A DNA stretch of 64,000 bases from Sphingomonas aurea (GTDB lineage Bacteria > Pseudomonadota > Alphaproteobacteria > Sphingomonadales > Sphingomonadaceae): contig NZ_JAUUDS010000003.1 of assembly GCF_030678875.1 (NCBI RefSeq), forward strand, positions 124,001-188,000. Direction: 5' to 3'. The number at the start of each line of letters is the position of its first letter. Positions within the stretch are counted from its first letter, which is position 1. Positions 9,716-19,469 of this stretch are shown here, one piece after another. Below the pieces are notes generated by a model, which worked only from the letters and a program-made list of their open reading frames with translations, had not been told where the DNA came from and searched no databases. Made by a program: the position numbers and the translations under genes.

Positions 9716-9732
9716 CAATTGTCGCACAATTG
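9716..9732. promoter_or_regulatory. Palindrome upstream of the TonB receptor, possible operator
   Basis: CAATTGT-CGC-ACAATTG: seven-base perfect arms around three bases, centred about 48 bases before the receptor start and just after the end of the YihY gene. The AT-rich composition stands out from the GC-rich surroundings. The spacing fits a repressor or activator site in the receptor promoter. I cannot name the regulator. Confidence 0.45.
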
Positions 9733-9739
9733 TGCCCGG

Positions 9740-10867
9740 TCATCGCCGTCGCCCCGCGACCAGCGCCAGCCCGACCACCGCGATCCCCCAGCCGCGCCCC
9801 TTGCGCAGCAGCGCCAGCCCCGCCGCCGCGACCAGCGCCGGCAGCAGCGTGCCGCCGCCCGTCCGCTTCGCCACCACCGGCGCCCGCTCGCGCGGCAGGG
9901 ACACGCCTCCCGCCGGCGCATCCGCCACCGCGGCATGACGGTTGCCGCGCGGGCGTGGCGGTCCGGTCGTCGTGTCCCGCCCGGTCTGCCGCTCCAGCTC
10001 CGCGTTCAGCTCGGCACCGAGCAGGAAGACATAGGCCGACAAGGACAGCCAGGTCAGCATCACCACGATCGCCCCCAGCGAGCCATAGGTCGCGTCGTAA
10101 TTGCCGAAATTGGCGACATAGAGCCCGAAGCCCGTCGTCATCGCCAGCCAGATCAGCGTCGCGCCGACCGATCCCGGCGTCAGCCATACCCAGCGCGCGT
10201 GCGCCCGGTCGGGGCCGAAGCGGTACAGGCTTGCCGCCCCCGCCGCCGCCAGCCCGGCGAGCACCAGATAGCTCGTCAACCGGATCGCTCCCCGCACAAA
10301 GCCCGGCACGCCCGGCAGCAGGTCGTCGAGCAGCGCGACCGCCGCCACCGTGGTCATCGCCGCCAGCACCAGCACCACCGCCCCCAGGGTCACTGCCAAC
10401 GCGACCAGCTTCACCCGGATGAAGCCGCGATCCTCATGCTCCTCATAGGCGATATTCAGCGCGGTCACGATCGCCCCCGCCCCGCTCATCGCGCCATAGA
10501 GGGCGAGGGCCAGCGCGATCACCAGCCCGAACCCCTTCGCCCCGCCCGACGTGGTGACGACCTGCAGCAGTTGCTCGCCGATCAGCCGGGCGACCTCGCG
10601 CGGCATCACCTCGGTCAGCGCGGCGACATTGGCGCCGACCGTCGCGGTGTCGGCGACCAGCCCGTACAGCATCACCACCGCGCCCAGCAGCGGCACGATC
10701 GACAGGAACGCGTAGAAGGCGACGCCCGCGGCGATCAGCCCGATATTGTCCTCCCCCGCCTCGTTCCAGGCGCGCAGCAACACCGCCTTCCACCCCGCTG
10801 CCGGGATGCCCCAGGGGCTGTCGGCGTCGGCGCCCGCCGCCCGCCCGGCCGTCGTGTCGCCAGCCAT
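9740..10867 (-). CDS. YihY/BrkB-family integral membrane protein
   Basis: A 375-residue membrane protein of the UPF0761 (YihY, formerly ribonuclease BN/BrkB) family. Family signs include AWNEAGEDNIGLIAAGVAFYAFLSIVPLLGA, SGAGAIVTALNIAYEE, and the late GSLGAIVVMLTWLSLSAYVFLLGAELNAELE. About six membrane helices are expected. The tail is basic and ends with a hydrophobic helix and GRRR. The biochemical role of the family is unsettled. A second family member is encoded at 24409-25365. Confidence 0.88.
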   Translation of the reverse strand: MAGDTTAGRAAGADADSPWGIPAAGWKAVLLRAWNEAGEDNIGLIAAGVAFYAFLSIVPLLGAVVMLYGLVADTATVGANVAALTEVMPREVARLIGEQLLQVVTTSGGAKGFGLVIALALALYGAMSGAGAIVTALNIAYEEHEDRGFIRVKLVALAVTLGAVVLVLAAMTTVAAVALLDDLLPGVPGFVRGAIRLTSYLVLAGLAAAGAASLYRFGPDRAHARWVWLTPGSVGATLIWLAMTTGFGLYVANFGNYDATYGSLGAIVVMLTWLSLSAYVFLLGAELNAELERQTGRDTTTGPPRPRGNRHAAVADAPAGGVSLPRERAPVVAKRTGGGTLLPALVAAAGLALLRKGRGWGIAVVGLALVAGRRR

Positions 10868-10936
10868 GTCGTTGTTCCCCCTTGGTTATTCCCGTCGAAC
10901 GCCGGTGCACGCAGCGGTGTTCCCACTCGCCCGAAC

Positions 10937-11033
10937 CGTCATCCCCGCGTAGGCGGGGATCCAGACGCGCAAAGCTGTCGCCTCTAGCCTCGAACGTCAG
11001 CGTCTATGGATCCCCGCCTACGCGGGGATGACG
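10937..11033. repeat. Paired palindromic repeat (CGTCATCCC family)
   Basis: Arms 10937-10966 and 11001-11033 are inverted copies with the core CCCCGCGTAGGCGGGG. It fills the gap between the YihY gene start and the end of treY. It may terminate the trehalose operon. Confidence 0.85.
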
Positions 11034-11047
11034 AGGTGGAGAAGGCG

Positions 11048-13438
11048 TCAGAGCAACGCCACCGCCACCGTCCGCGTCCGGAACAGCGTTACCGCCCGCC
11101 GCTCCGCGCCGTCGACCATCACGGCCGTGTCACCCCACCAGCCCGGCTCGCCGCCAGCGGCCATGCGCAGCGCCACCGCGACCAGCAGCCGCGCCTCGCC
11201 ATCCTCGCGCAGGAAGGCGAGGACGTGGTCCGCCCGCTCCCCCTTAACCTCCACCGGCACATAGCGCCCGACGGCGAACAGCGCCGGGCGCTCGCGGCGC
11301 AGTGCCAACAGCTCCGCGATCAATGCCAGCTTCGACTCCCGCCCGGCCGACAGCGCGGCGGCGCGCGCGTCGTAATCGACCGGCGTGCGGTTGTCGGGAT
11401 CGACCAGGCTCAGGTCCGCCAGTTCGGTCCCCTGATAGGTGTCCGGCACCCCCGGCACGGTCAGCCGCAGCGCCACCTGCGCCAGCATGTTCGCGCGCGC
11501 CGGCGCGGCGGTCGCGGTGCGGAAGACCGTCAGGTCATCGAGGAAGCCGGACGCATGCGCCGGATCGAGCAGCCGCTCGACCAGCGCCTTGCACAGCGCC
11601 TCATACTCTTCCTGCGGCGCCTCCCAGGACGAGCGCAGCTTGCCCTCGCGCAGCGCCTTTTCCTGCCACGCCACGATCCGCTCGGCAAAAGCGCGCAGCG
11701 CGGGCGCGTCGGTCGTCTCCAGCCCCACCGGCCATGCGGCGTAGAGCATCTGGTAGAGCATGTACGCGTCGGCCGGATCGACTCCCTCCAGCGCGTCCGC
11801 CGCCAGCCCGTTCCACCGCGCGACATGCTCCAGCCATAGCTCGGGCACCTCGCTCAGCACCGCGAGGCGCGCGCGCACGTCCTCGCCGCGCTTGTGGTCG
11901 TGGGTCGCGGTGGCGAGCAGCGCGCGCGGCCACTCCTCCGCCCGCGCCGCCATCGCTGCGTGGAAATCCTCGGTCGACCCGGCGAAGCGGCCGGCATCGA
12001 AGCCGACATCGTTGCGCGAGAGCAGCCGGCCGTAGCGATAGAAGGCGGTGTCCTCGACTCCCTTGGCCGCGACCGGCGCGGACAGCTGCTGGAACCGCCG
12101 CACCGCCTCGGCCGCCAGCGCGGCGTCGCCCGGCCCCTCACCCGCCAGCCAGCCGAGCACCGCATCGACGACGAAGTCCTCGCCCGGCGGCACCAGGGGT
12201 GCGACCCGTTCGCGCGCCTGCGCGCGGATCGCCGCGTCGGCGGCGGGCGCGGCGTCGCCGGTGCCATAGGTGCGATAGACCGGGAAGACCCACAGCAGCC
12301 GCTCGATCCCCCGGCGCAGCATCTCGGGCGTCAGGACGTTATCGGGGTCGGACTCCGCCAGCGCAACGAAGGCGCGCACGCACGCCTTCAGCTGCCCCTC
12401 GAACTGCCACGCCAGCACGTCCTGGCGCGCCTGCAATTCCTCGGGCGCGAAGTCGGCGCTGCGCCCGCTCAACGCCGCCCATGCCTCGCCCAGCGGTGCC
12501 TCGCCCGCCGGATCGTGGAGCAAGCCTGCGACCTCTTCCATGAAGTCGTAGCCGCTGGTCCCGTCGATGCCCCAGTCGGCCGCCAGCGGCTCGCCCGCGC
12601 CCAGAATCTTCTCGACCCAGATGATCGCCGGCACGCCGTCCGCTCGCGACATCGCGTCGAACCGCGCGCGCAGGCGGCGGCAATAGGTGGCCGGATCGGT
12701 CAGCCCGTCGACATGGTCGATGCGAACCCCGTCGATCAGCCCCTCCTGCCACAGCCGGAAAAAAAGCGCGTGCGTCCGCTCGAACACCGGCTCCTGCCCG
12801 ACGCGGACGCCGGCCAGCTCGTTGACCGTGAAGAAGCGCCGCCAGTTCAGCTCGTCGTCGGCGGTCCGCCACCAGGCCAACCGGTAATGCTGCCGGTCGA
12901 GCAGCGCCGCCAGATCCTCGCCCTCGACGGCGCCGACGCCATGATCCTTCGGCCGCAGCGGGAAGCGATGCTCGCCGTAAGCGACCACCTCGTCTCCCTC
13001 GATCGCGATCGCCCCGTCGGCCAGTGCCTTGGGCAGCGGATCGCCCAGCACCGGCAGCACGATCGGTCGGGAGAAGTCGATGTCGAACACGCCGGCGAAC
13101 TCGCTTGCCTCCCCCCTAGCCAGCACGTCGTTCCACCACGCATTCTCGCCGCCGGCGACGCCCATATGGTTCGGCACGATGTCGATGATCGTCCCCATGC
13201 CATGTTCGCGCAGCGCCGCGACCAGTGCGCGGAACCCCTCCTCGCCGCCCAGCTCCGGGTTGATCCGGGTCGGGTCGACGACGTCGTACCCGTGGGTCGA
13301 GCCCTTTGTCGCCACGGTGATCGGCGACAGATAGGCGTGGCTGATCCCCAGATCGGCCAGATAGGGGACGATCGCGGTCGCATCGGCGAAGGTGAATTCG
13401 CTGTGCATCTGCAGGCGATAGGTAGCGCGCGGAGTCAT
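11048..13438 (-). CDS. treY: Malto-oligosyltrehalose synthase TreY
   Basis: A 796-residue GH13-family enzyme that isomerises the reducing-end glucose of maltodextrins to a trehalose unit. The start MTPRATYRLQMHSEFTFADA is typical. Catalytic-domain motifs are DIVPNHMGVAG, DGVRIDHVDGL (nucleophile Asp) and IIWVEKILGAGE (acid/base Glu); VPGVPDTYQGTELADLSLVDPDNR near the end is a TreY hallmark. The ATG overlaps the malQ stop by four bases, and a longer open frame upstream lies inside malQ. It is the last gene of glgX-treZ-malQ-treY; its product is cleaved by TreZ to release trehalose. Confidence 0.96.
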   Translation of the reverse strand: MTPRATYRLQMHSEFTFADATAIVPYLADLGISHAYLSPITVATKGSTHGYDVVDPTRINPELGGEEGFRALVAALREHGMGTIIDIVPNHMGVAGGENAWWNDVLARGEASEFAGVFDIDFSRPIVLPVLGDPLPKALADGAIAIEGDEVVAYGEHRFPLRPKDHGVGAVEGEDLAALLDRQHYRLAWWRTADDELNWRRFFTVNELAGVRVGQEPVFERTHALFFRLWQEGLIDGVRIDHVDGLTDPATYCRRLRARFDAMSRADGVPAIIWVEKILGAGEPLAADWGIDGTSGYDFMEEVAGLLHDPAGEAPLGEAWAALSGRSADFAPEELQARQDVLAWQFEGQLKACVRAFVALAESDPDNVLTPEMLRRGIERLLWVFPVYRTYGTGDAAPAADAAIRAQARERVAPLVPPGEDFVVDAVLGWLAGEGPGDAALAAEAVRRFQQLSAPVAAKGVEDTAFYRYGRLLSRNDVGFDAGRFAGSTEDFHAAMAARAEEWPRALLATATHDHKRGEDVRARLAVLSEVPELWLEHVARWNGLAADALEGVDPADAYMLYQMLYAAWPVGLETTDAPALRAFAERIVAWQEKALREGKLRSSWEAPQEEYEALCKALVERLLDPAHASGFLDDLTVFRTATAAPARANMLAQVALRLTVPGVPDTYQGTELADLSLVDPDNRTPVDYDARAAALSAGRESKLALIAELLALRRERPALFAVGRYVPVEVKGERADHVLAFLREDGEARLLVAVALRMAAGGEPGWWGDTAVMVDGAERRAVTLFRTRTVAVALL

Positions 13439-15417
13439 CGGGTTCGGGCCCCATTCAATCTGGTGGCGTTGATCGTGGCGAGGTGCGTGGCGGCGGGTTC
13501 GCTCGCCAGCAGCGCGGCCGTGTCGCCGGGCATGCGCCGGCGCCAATTGGGATGTTCGTCCATCGTGCCGGGCAGGTTGGGCTGCTCGACCAGCCCCAGC
13601 ACGTCCTCGATCGGCAGGATGACGATGTCGCACGGCGTCTGCCCGACAAAGCCGATCGCCGCGTCGACCACCGGCTCCGGATCGTCGACGGCCGGCTGCT
13701 CGCCGCTCGCCACGCCGGCGGCGGTGAAGCTGCGCCACCAGCCCGCCCGCTGCGCCTCGCGCTCGCGGCGGTTGGCGGCGTGGTCGGGGCGGCCGCGCCC
13801 CAGCTTCTCCGCCCAGTCCATGTCGCGCCCGCACCACCAGCCTGCCATCGTCGGCAGGTCATGGGTGCCGGTCATCGCCGCCGCCTGCGCATTGTAGCGG
13901 TCGGGCGGGATCAGGTCGTCGCCCCACATCTCGAACGGCATCACCCGCATGCCGAGCATCCCGCGCGCGTCCATGCGCGGGCGGAACCCCTCGGGCACGG
14001 TGCCCAGATCCTCGCCGATCACCACCGCGCGCGCGGCGTGGCTCTCAATCGCCAGGACGCGCAGCATGTCGTCGACCGGATAGGAGAGATACGCCCCCTC
14101 CGCCGCCGAACAGCCATCGGGCACCACCCACAGCCGCTGCAATCCCATCGCATGGTCGATGCGGATGCCGCCGGCATGGGCCAGCGCGGCGCGGATCGTC
14201 GCGCGGAATGGCGCGAACCCGCGCGCCGCCAGCGCCTGGGGCGAAAAGCCGGTGATGCCCCAGTTCTGCCCCTCTGGCCCCAGGATGTCGGGCGGCGCGC
14301 CGATCGACAGGCCGGTGATGAGGTCCTCCGGCCGGCTCCACGCATGACTGCCGCCGGCATCCATGCCGACCGCCAGATCGGCGATCAGGCCCAGCGCCAT
14401 GCCGGCGTCGGTCGCCGCCTTCTGCGCCTCGGCAAGGCTGCGGTCCGCCAGCCACTGGCAGAACAGGTAGAAGTCGACCTCTTGGCGGTTCGCCCGTGCC
14501 CATTCGGCGACGGCAGCACCGGCGGGATCGTGGAATGCCTCTGGCCACGCCTGCCACCCATAGGCGCCATCGGGCAGGAAATGCGCGTGCAGCGCGTCGA
14601 AGCGCGCATGGCGCAGCAGCTCCTCGCCGCCCGTTTCCGCGAACGCCGCCACCGCGTCGCGCACCGCATCCGGCCGCGCCTCATAGGCGGCGCGCAGCTT
14701 TGCCAGCCGCTGCGGGATCGCGCTGGCCCAGTCGATCAGGTCAGGCGCGTCCTCACCCGTCACCGGCAGCCCGACGATCGCGGGATCGGCGTAGAGGATA
14801 TTCAGGAACAGCCGGCTCGACGGCGCATAGGGGCTGTATCGCCCGGCATCGGCGGGGAACAGCGCGTGGACCGGGCTGACCCCGACCAGATCCGCGCCCT
14901 TTTCGCCGAAGCTTGCCGCCGTCCGCGCCAGCGTGCCGAAGTCGCCGAACGCCGTGTCGCGTGCGTCGCGCAGCCCGGCGATCTGCACCGCCGGCCCCCA
15001 CACCCGCCGACCCGGCGCCGCATCGCCGACCGCGAAGCACCGCGCCGGCGCGACCGCAACCGTCACCTCGCCGTCATCGGTCAGCAGCCGGTGATAGCCG
15101 GGGCGGTCGACCGCCGGCACCACTCCGCCCGCGACGTCGATCCGCGTGCCGTCGTCCAGCACCAGCACGCCGCGCGCATCCGGCAGGTGCAGTTCAGCTC
15201 CGACATCGGTAGACACGAACGCGCCGCGCCGGCTTGCCCGCTCCTCCGCCAGCCGCGCCCGCGAGTCCGAGATGGCGCCGTCATCCCCGGCCGGGTAGCC
15301 CAGCGCGTCAAGCACGCGTACGAGCGCGTCGTCGCTTACCCGCTGCGCCTGTCCGCCGGCATCGGTCCAGTCGACCTGCAGGCCGGCCGCCTCGGCCAGC
15401 TGGTGGAGGGCGCTCAT
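13435..15417 (-). CDS. malQ: 4-alpha-glucanotransferase (amylomaltase) MalQ
   Basis: A 660-residue GH77 enzyme that moves maltosyl and longer units between glucan chains. An N-terminal domain of about 150 residues precedes the catalytic barrel. Conserved pieces include GLIADLAVGMDAGGSHAW, GIRIDHAMGLQRLW (nucleophile Asp), VIGEDLGTVPE (acid/base Glu) and TGTHDLPTMAGWW. In this operon it probably rebuilds short chains left by GlgX and TreY/TreZ into lengths TreY can use. ATGA overlaps join it to treZ upstream and treY downstream. Confidence 0.95.
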   Translation of the reverse strand: MSALHQLAEAAGLQVDWTDAGGQAQRVSDDALVRVLDALGYPAGDDGAISDSRARLAEERASRRGAFVSTDVGAELHLPDARGVLVLDDGTRIDVAGGVVPAVDRPGYHRLLTDDGEVTVAVAPARCFAVGDAAPGRRVWGPAVQIAGLRDARDTAFGDFGTLARTAASFGEKGADLVGVSPVHALFPADAGRYSPYAPSSRLFLNILYADPAIVGLPVTGEDAPDLIDWASAIPQRLAKLRAAYEARPDAVRDAVAAFAETGGEELLRHARFDALHAHFLPDGAYGWQAWPEAFHDPAGAAVAEWARANRQEVDFYLFCQWLADRSLAEAQKAATDAGMALGLIADLAVGMDAGGSHAWSRPEDLITGLSIGAPPDILGPEGQNWGITGFSPQALAARGFAPFRATIRAALAHAGGIRIDHAMGLQRLWVVPDGCSAAEGAYLSYPVDDMLRVLAIESHAARAVVIGEDLGTVPEGFRPRMDARGMLGMRVMPFEMWGDDLIPPDRYNAQAAAMTGTHDLPTMAGWWCGRDMDWAEKLGRGRPDHAANRREREAQRAGWWRSFTAAGVASGEQPAVDDPEPVVDAAIGFVGQTPCDIVILPIEDVLGLVEQPNLPGTMDEHPNWRRRMPGDTAALLASEPAATHLATINATRLNGARTR

Positions 15418-17114
15418 GCCGCGCGCAGCCAGGCGGTGGCGCTCGCCGGCGCACCCGGCACGCCGATCGTGGCGAGCGGCGTCTCGCCCGACACCTCGAC
15501 CGTATCGTCACCCAGGTTGATCGCGATGCTCAACCGGGCGCCTTCGCCCATTCGCCAGTGGGCGCAGACCGCCTTGTCGCCGATCACATCGGCCCCGTCC
15601 GCCATCGCGCCCTTCAGCCGCGGCACCACCTCCTCGCGCCGCACCGCCAGCAGGTCGCGATAGAGCGCGGCCCAGGCCGCCGCATCCTTGCCGTCGCCCG
15701 GCCGCGACCGCTCATAGGTCTGCGCCGCATTGGGATCGGGAATCCGCTCGCGCGCGTCCGGATCGTCGAAGCCCGGCGATCCCTTGAACTCGCCCCGCCG
15801 CCCCTCGCGCACCGCGTCGGCCAGCTCGTCATGGAAGTCGGTGAAGAACAGGAACGGCGTCCGCGATCCGCCGCTGTCGCCCATGAAGATCAGCGGGATC
15901 TGCGGGCAGAGCAGCAGCAGCAGCGTCGCCGCGCGCAGCCGATCCGGATCGGTCAGCACCGTCAGCCGCTCGCCCAGCGCGCGATTGCCGATCTGGTCGT
16001 GGTTCTGCAGGAACGACACGAACGCGGTCGGTGGCAGGTGTCCGCTCGGCTTGCCCCGCGTCGTGCCGGGATGGTTCACCGACTCCTCGCCCTGGTAGAT
16101 GAAGCCCTGCGACAGGCACCGCGCCAGCCGCGCCGTCGCGTCCTCCGCGAAGTCGGCGTAATAGGCGTGATCCTCGCCGGTCAGCAGGACGTGCAGGACG
16201 TTGTGGAAATCATCGTTCCACTGCGCGTCGTACTTGCCGGGCGCCAGCCGGTCGGCATCGTTCTTCTCGTTCTCCAGCACCAGATGCACCGGCCGGTCGA
16301 CCGCGGCGCGCAGTTCCGCCGCCATCGCGTCGAGAAAGGGATCGTTGGCGATCGCGTGCACCGCATCAAAGCGCAGCCCGTCGATCCGGTATTCCCGCAA
16401 CCACATCAGCGCATTGTCGATGAAGAAGCGGCGTGGCGCCGCTTCGTCGACCGCCACCGCTCCGCCCCAGGGCGTCTGCACCTCGGGGTGGAAGAAGGCA
16501 CTGGCATATTCGCCCAGGTAATTCCCGTCCGGGCCGAAATGGTTGTAGACGACGTCGAGGAACACGCTGACCCCCAGTTCATGGGCGCGGTCGACCAGCG
16601 CCCTCAGGTCGTCGGGCGTGCCATAGCTCTCGGCCGGGGCATAGGGCAGCACCCCGTCATAGCCCCAGTTGCGCGTGCCACCGAAGGCATTGACCGGCAT
16701 CAGCTGCACCGCGGTGATCCCGCAGGCGGCGAGCCCCGGCAGCCGCTCCGCCACCCCCGCAAAGCCGCCGAGCAGCCCGGCATGGACCTCCTCGATCACC
16801 GTCTCTTCCCACGGCCGGCCGCGCCAGTCGGCGCTGCGCCAGTCATAGGCGTGCGGGTCGACGACGACGCTCCATCCATTCACCCCGCCGTCCTGCGCGC
16901 GCGACGCGGGATCGGGCACGCCCATGTCGCCGATGCGGAAGCGATAGCGCGCACCCGCCCCGACCGGCGCCGTTCCCTCGAACCAGCCCTCGCCCGCCGC
17001 GTCGAGCGGCTGCGGGCCGCGCCCGTTGATCTCCAGCGTCACCGCCTGAACATCGGGTGCCCATAGCCGGAACCGCGTACCGCCTTCGACCAGCTCCGCG
17101 CCCCAACGGCTCAT
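15414..17114 (-). CDS. treZ: Malto-oligosyltrehalose trehalohydrolase TreZ
   Basis: A 566-residue GH13 enzyme that releases trehalose from the end made by TreY. An N-terminal CBM48-like domain (GTRFRLWAPDVQAVTLEI) precedes the barrel. Motifs seen are DVVYNHFGPDGNYL, GLRFDAVHAI (nucleophile), LVLENEKND (acid/base) and FLQNHDQIGNRALGERL. YNHFGPDGNYL and NHDQIGNRA are characteristic of TreZ. The start MSRWGAELVEGG overlaps the glgX stop by four bases; a longer frame upstream lies within glgX. Confidence 0.95.
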   Translation of the reverse strand: MSRWGAELVEGGTRFRLWAPDVQAVTLEINGRGPQPLDAAGEGWFEGTAPVGAGARYRFRIGDMGVPDPASRAQDGGVNGWSVVVDPHAYDWRSADWRGRPWEETVIEEVHAGLLGGFAGVAERLPGLAACGITAVQLMPVNAFGGTRNWGYDGVLPYAPAESYGTPDDLRALVDRAHELGVSVFLDVVYNHFGPDGNYLGEYASAFFHPEVQTPWGGAVAVDEAAPRRFFIDNALMWLREYRIDGLRFDAVHAIANDPFLDAMAAELRAAVDRPVHLVLENEKNDADRLAPGKYDAQWNDDFHNVLHVLLTGEDHAYYADFAEDATARLARCLSQGFIYQGEESVNHPGTTRGKPSGHLPPTAFVSFLQNHDQIGNRALGERLTVLTDPDRLRAATLLLLLCPQIPLIFMGDSGGSRTPFLFFTDFHDELADAVREGRRGEFKGSPGFDDPDARERIPDPNAAQTYERSRPGDGKDAAAWAALYRDLLAVRREEVVPRLKGAMADGADVIGDKAVCAHWRMGEGARLSIAINLGDDTVEVSGETPLATIGVPGAPASATAWLRAA

Positions 17115-19213
17115 GCCGCCGCGATCTTCCACGCGATCAGCGCGGCGCCGTGCGCGCCCAGCCGATACTCGTCCTCCACCTCGGCATCGCGCACGGTTGG
17201 ATCGGTGCTGTCGATCAGCACGATCCGCTTCGCATGTTCGGGCGGCGGCAGGCGGAAGGCGATCTCGTCCTCCGACCCGTTCAGCAGCAGCGTCACCGCC
17301 TCGACCTCGCCGGTGTCCAGCTTCACCGCGCGGCGCATCACCAAGGCCCGGCCCTCGGGGTTGTTCCAGTCGTCTGCCGACAGCTGCGCGCCCCGCTCGT
17401 CCCACCATTCGATGTCGTTGACGCCCTCACCCGGCGAATCCTGCCCGTAGAGGAACGACTTCGACCGCAGCACCGGATAGCGCCGCCGCAATTCGGTCAG
17501 CCGGCTGGTGAAGTCGAACAGCGACTTGCCCTCGGGCGTGTCCATTTTCGACCAGTCGAGCCAGCTGATCCGGTCGTCATGGCAATAGGCATTGTTGTTG
17601 CCGCCCTGCGTCCGCCCGAACTCGTCGCCCGCCACCAGCATCGGCGTGCCGAGCGAGGCGAACAGCGTCGTCAGCATCGACCGCTGCACCGTCGCGCGGG
17701 TCGCGTTGATGCCCGCGTCGTCCGTCTCGCCCTCGGCGCCCCAGTTGCGGCTGTAATTTTCCGAATGGCCGTCGCGATTGTCTTCCTTGTTCGCCTCGTT
17801 GTGGCGCTGCTCGTAGGCGACCGTGTCGTAGAGCGTATAGCCGTCATGCGCGGCGAGCAGGTTGACGCTCGCCCAGGGCCGCCGCGCGCGCCGGTCGAAC
17901 AGGTCGCCCGACCCCGACAGCCGCGCCGCCAGATCGCCGCGCTGACTGGGGTCGCCGCGCCAGAACTTGCGCACCGTGTCGCGATACTTGTCGTTCCACT
18001 CGGCGAAGCCCGGCGGGAAATTGCCCAGCTGGTAGCCACCCGGGCCGATGTCCCACGGCTCGGTCGACAGCTTCAGCCGACCCAGCACCGGGTCCTGCCG
18101 CAGCACGTCGAAGAAGGCATGGCCCGGATCGAACCCCGTCTCCGTCCGGCCGAGCGTCAGGCCGAGATCGAACCGGAAGCCGTCGATGCCATAGCTGGTC
18201 GCCCAGTGGCGCAGGCTGTCCGCGATCATCTGGATGACCCGCGACTTGTCGGTGTTCAGCGTGTTGCCGGTGCCGGTGTCGTTGATCGAGTAGCGCGGAT
18301 CGTCCTTCACCGCGCGGTAATAAGTGGCGTTGTCCAGCCCGCGCCACGACAGGGTCGGCCCCTTCTCCGACCCCTCGCAGGTGTGGTTGTAGACCACGTC
18401 CAGGATCACCTCGATCCCGGCAGCGTGCAGCTTGCGCACGGCGCGGCGCAGCTCGTCCTGGCTGTCGGTCGCGAAATATCGCTGCTCGGGCGCGAAATAG
18501 GACAGGGTGTTGTAGCCCCAGTAGTTCGCCAACCCCTTCTCGACCAGGAACCGATCCTGGGTAAAGGCGTGGATCGGCAGCAGCTCCAGCGCGGTCACGC
18601 CCAGCCGCTTCAGGTGATCGATCACCTTGGGATGGCCCAGCGCCTTGTAGGTGCCGCGCTCCTGCGGGGGCACCAGCTCGAACAGCTTGGTCAGGCCCTT
18701 GACGTGCGCCTCATAGACGACGGTTTCCGACCAGGGCGTGTTCGGCCGCCGGTCCTGCGACCAGTCGAAATGATCGTCGACCACCACGCCCTTGGGCATC
18801 GCCGGCGCACTGTCACGCTTGTCGAAGGACAGGTCCTCCTTCTTCGAGCGCACCTGATAGCCGTGCAGCGCGTCGGTCCACTTGATTGTCCCGTGCAGCT
18901 TCCTGGCATAGGGATCGAGCAGCAGCTTGTGCGGATTGAACCGGTGCCCGCGCTCGGGCTCATAGGGGCCATAGGCGCGGTAGCCATAGAGCAGCCCCGG
19001 CCCCGCATCGGGCAGGAAGCCGTGCCACACCTCGTCGGTGCATTCGGGCAGCGCCAGCCGGCCCAGCTCGCGCTTGCCGCCATTGTCGAACAGGCACAGC
19101 TCGATCTTCTCGGCATTGGCGGAGAAGACCGCGAAGTTCACGCCCCCCTCCACGCACGTCGCGCCCAGCGGATAGGGAGAACCGGCCTCGAGCCGGTCAG
19201 GCAATGTCGTCAC
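17111..19213 (-). CDS. glgX: Glycogen debranching enzyme GlgX
   Basis: A 700-residue isoamylase-type GH13 enzyme that cuts alpha-1,6 branches, feeding linear chains to MalQ and TreY. Seen are the N-terminal CBM48 (GGVNFAVFSANAEKIELCLFD), YEAHVKGLT, DVVYNHTCEGSE, GFRFDLGLTLGR (nucleophile), LSTEPWDIGPGGYQ (acid/base), LLAAHDGYTLYDTV and DEFGRTQGGNNNAYC. I place the start at a GTG (VTTLPDRLEAG) because an AGGGGG ribosome-binding site lies a few bases upstream; an ATG at 19276 would give a poorly conserved 21-residue extension. It is the first gene of the operon. No glycogen synthase or branching enzyme is in the window. Confidence 0.94.
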   Translation of the reverse strand: MTTLPDRLEAGSPYPLGATCVEGGVNFAVFSANAEKIELCLFDNGGKRELGRLALPECTDEVWHGFLPDAGPGLLYGYRAYGPYEPERGHRFNPHKLLLDPYARKLHGTIKWTDALHGYQVRSKKEDLSFDKRDSAPAMPKGVVVDDHFDWSQDRRPNTPWSETVVYEAHVKGLTKLFELVPPQERGTYKALGHPKVIDHLKRLGVTALELLPIHAFTQDRFLVEKGLANYWGYNTLSYFAPEQRYFATDSQDELRRAVRKLHAAGIEVILDVVYNHTCEGSEKGPTLSWRGLDNATYYRAVKDDPRYSINDTGTGNTLNTDKSRVIQMIADSLRHWATSYGIDGFRFDLGLTLGRTETGFDPGHAFFDVLRQDPVLGRLKLSTEPWDIGPGGYQLGNFPPGFAEWNDKYRDTVRKFWRGDPSQRGDLAARLSGSGDLFDRRARRPWASVNLLAAHDGYTLYDTVAYEQRHNEANKEDNRDGHSENYSRNWGAEGETDDAGINATRATVQRSMLTTLFASLGTPMLVAGDEFGRTQGGNNNAYCHDDRISWLDWSKMDTPEGKSLFDFTSRLTELRRRYPVLRSKSFLYGQDSPGEGVNDIEWWDERGAQLSADDWNNPEGRALVMRRAVKLDTGEVEAVTLLLNGSEDEIAFRLPPPEHAKRIVLIDSTDPTVRDAEVEDEYRLGAHGAALIAWKIAAA

Positions 19214-19370
19214 GTCGGCCCCCTGATCGTGAAATGTCGGCCCCTCAACGACATGCGCGCATCGCCGTTCCCGCATCGCGGCAAGATTGCCGTCGCGGGC
19301 GCGAACCGGCTATGGGACCGGACGACCAGCGCAGAAACGGATCACAGCCGATCGTCATTCGCCTTCCTTC

Positions 19371-19452
19371 GCCATGCCGGCCTTCTCCCGGCATCCAGGG
19401 TCATCGAGCACGCCGCTCGCGGCTCCTGATGCCGGGACGAGGCCGGCATGAC
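19371..19452. repeat. Paired palindromic repeat (GCCATGCCGGCC family)
   Basis: Inverted arms 19371-19399 and 19424-19452 share the core CATGCCGGCC..CCGGCATC. It lies in the 256-base divergent gap between glgX and the ATP-grasp gene. The rest of that gap shows no gene. The right arm ends directly before a GGAGG motif upstream of the next gene. Confidence 0.78.
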
Positions 19453-19469
19453 CGGAGGCGCGCTCACCC

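Noticed and set aside
9740..10867. Ribonuclease BN activity for the two YihY proteins
   Set aside because: The old name is based on a mistaken gene assignment; both proteins are integral membrane proteins with no nuclease motif.
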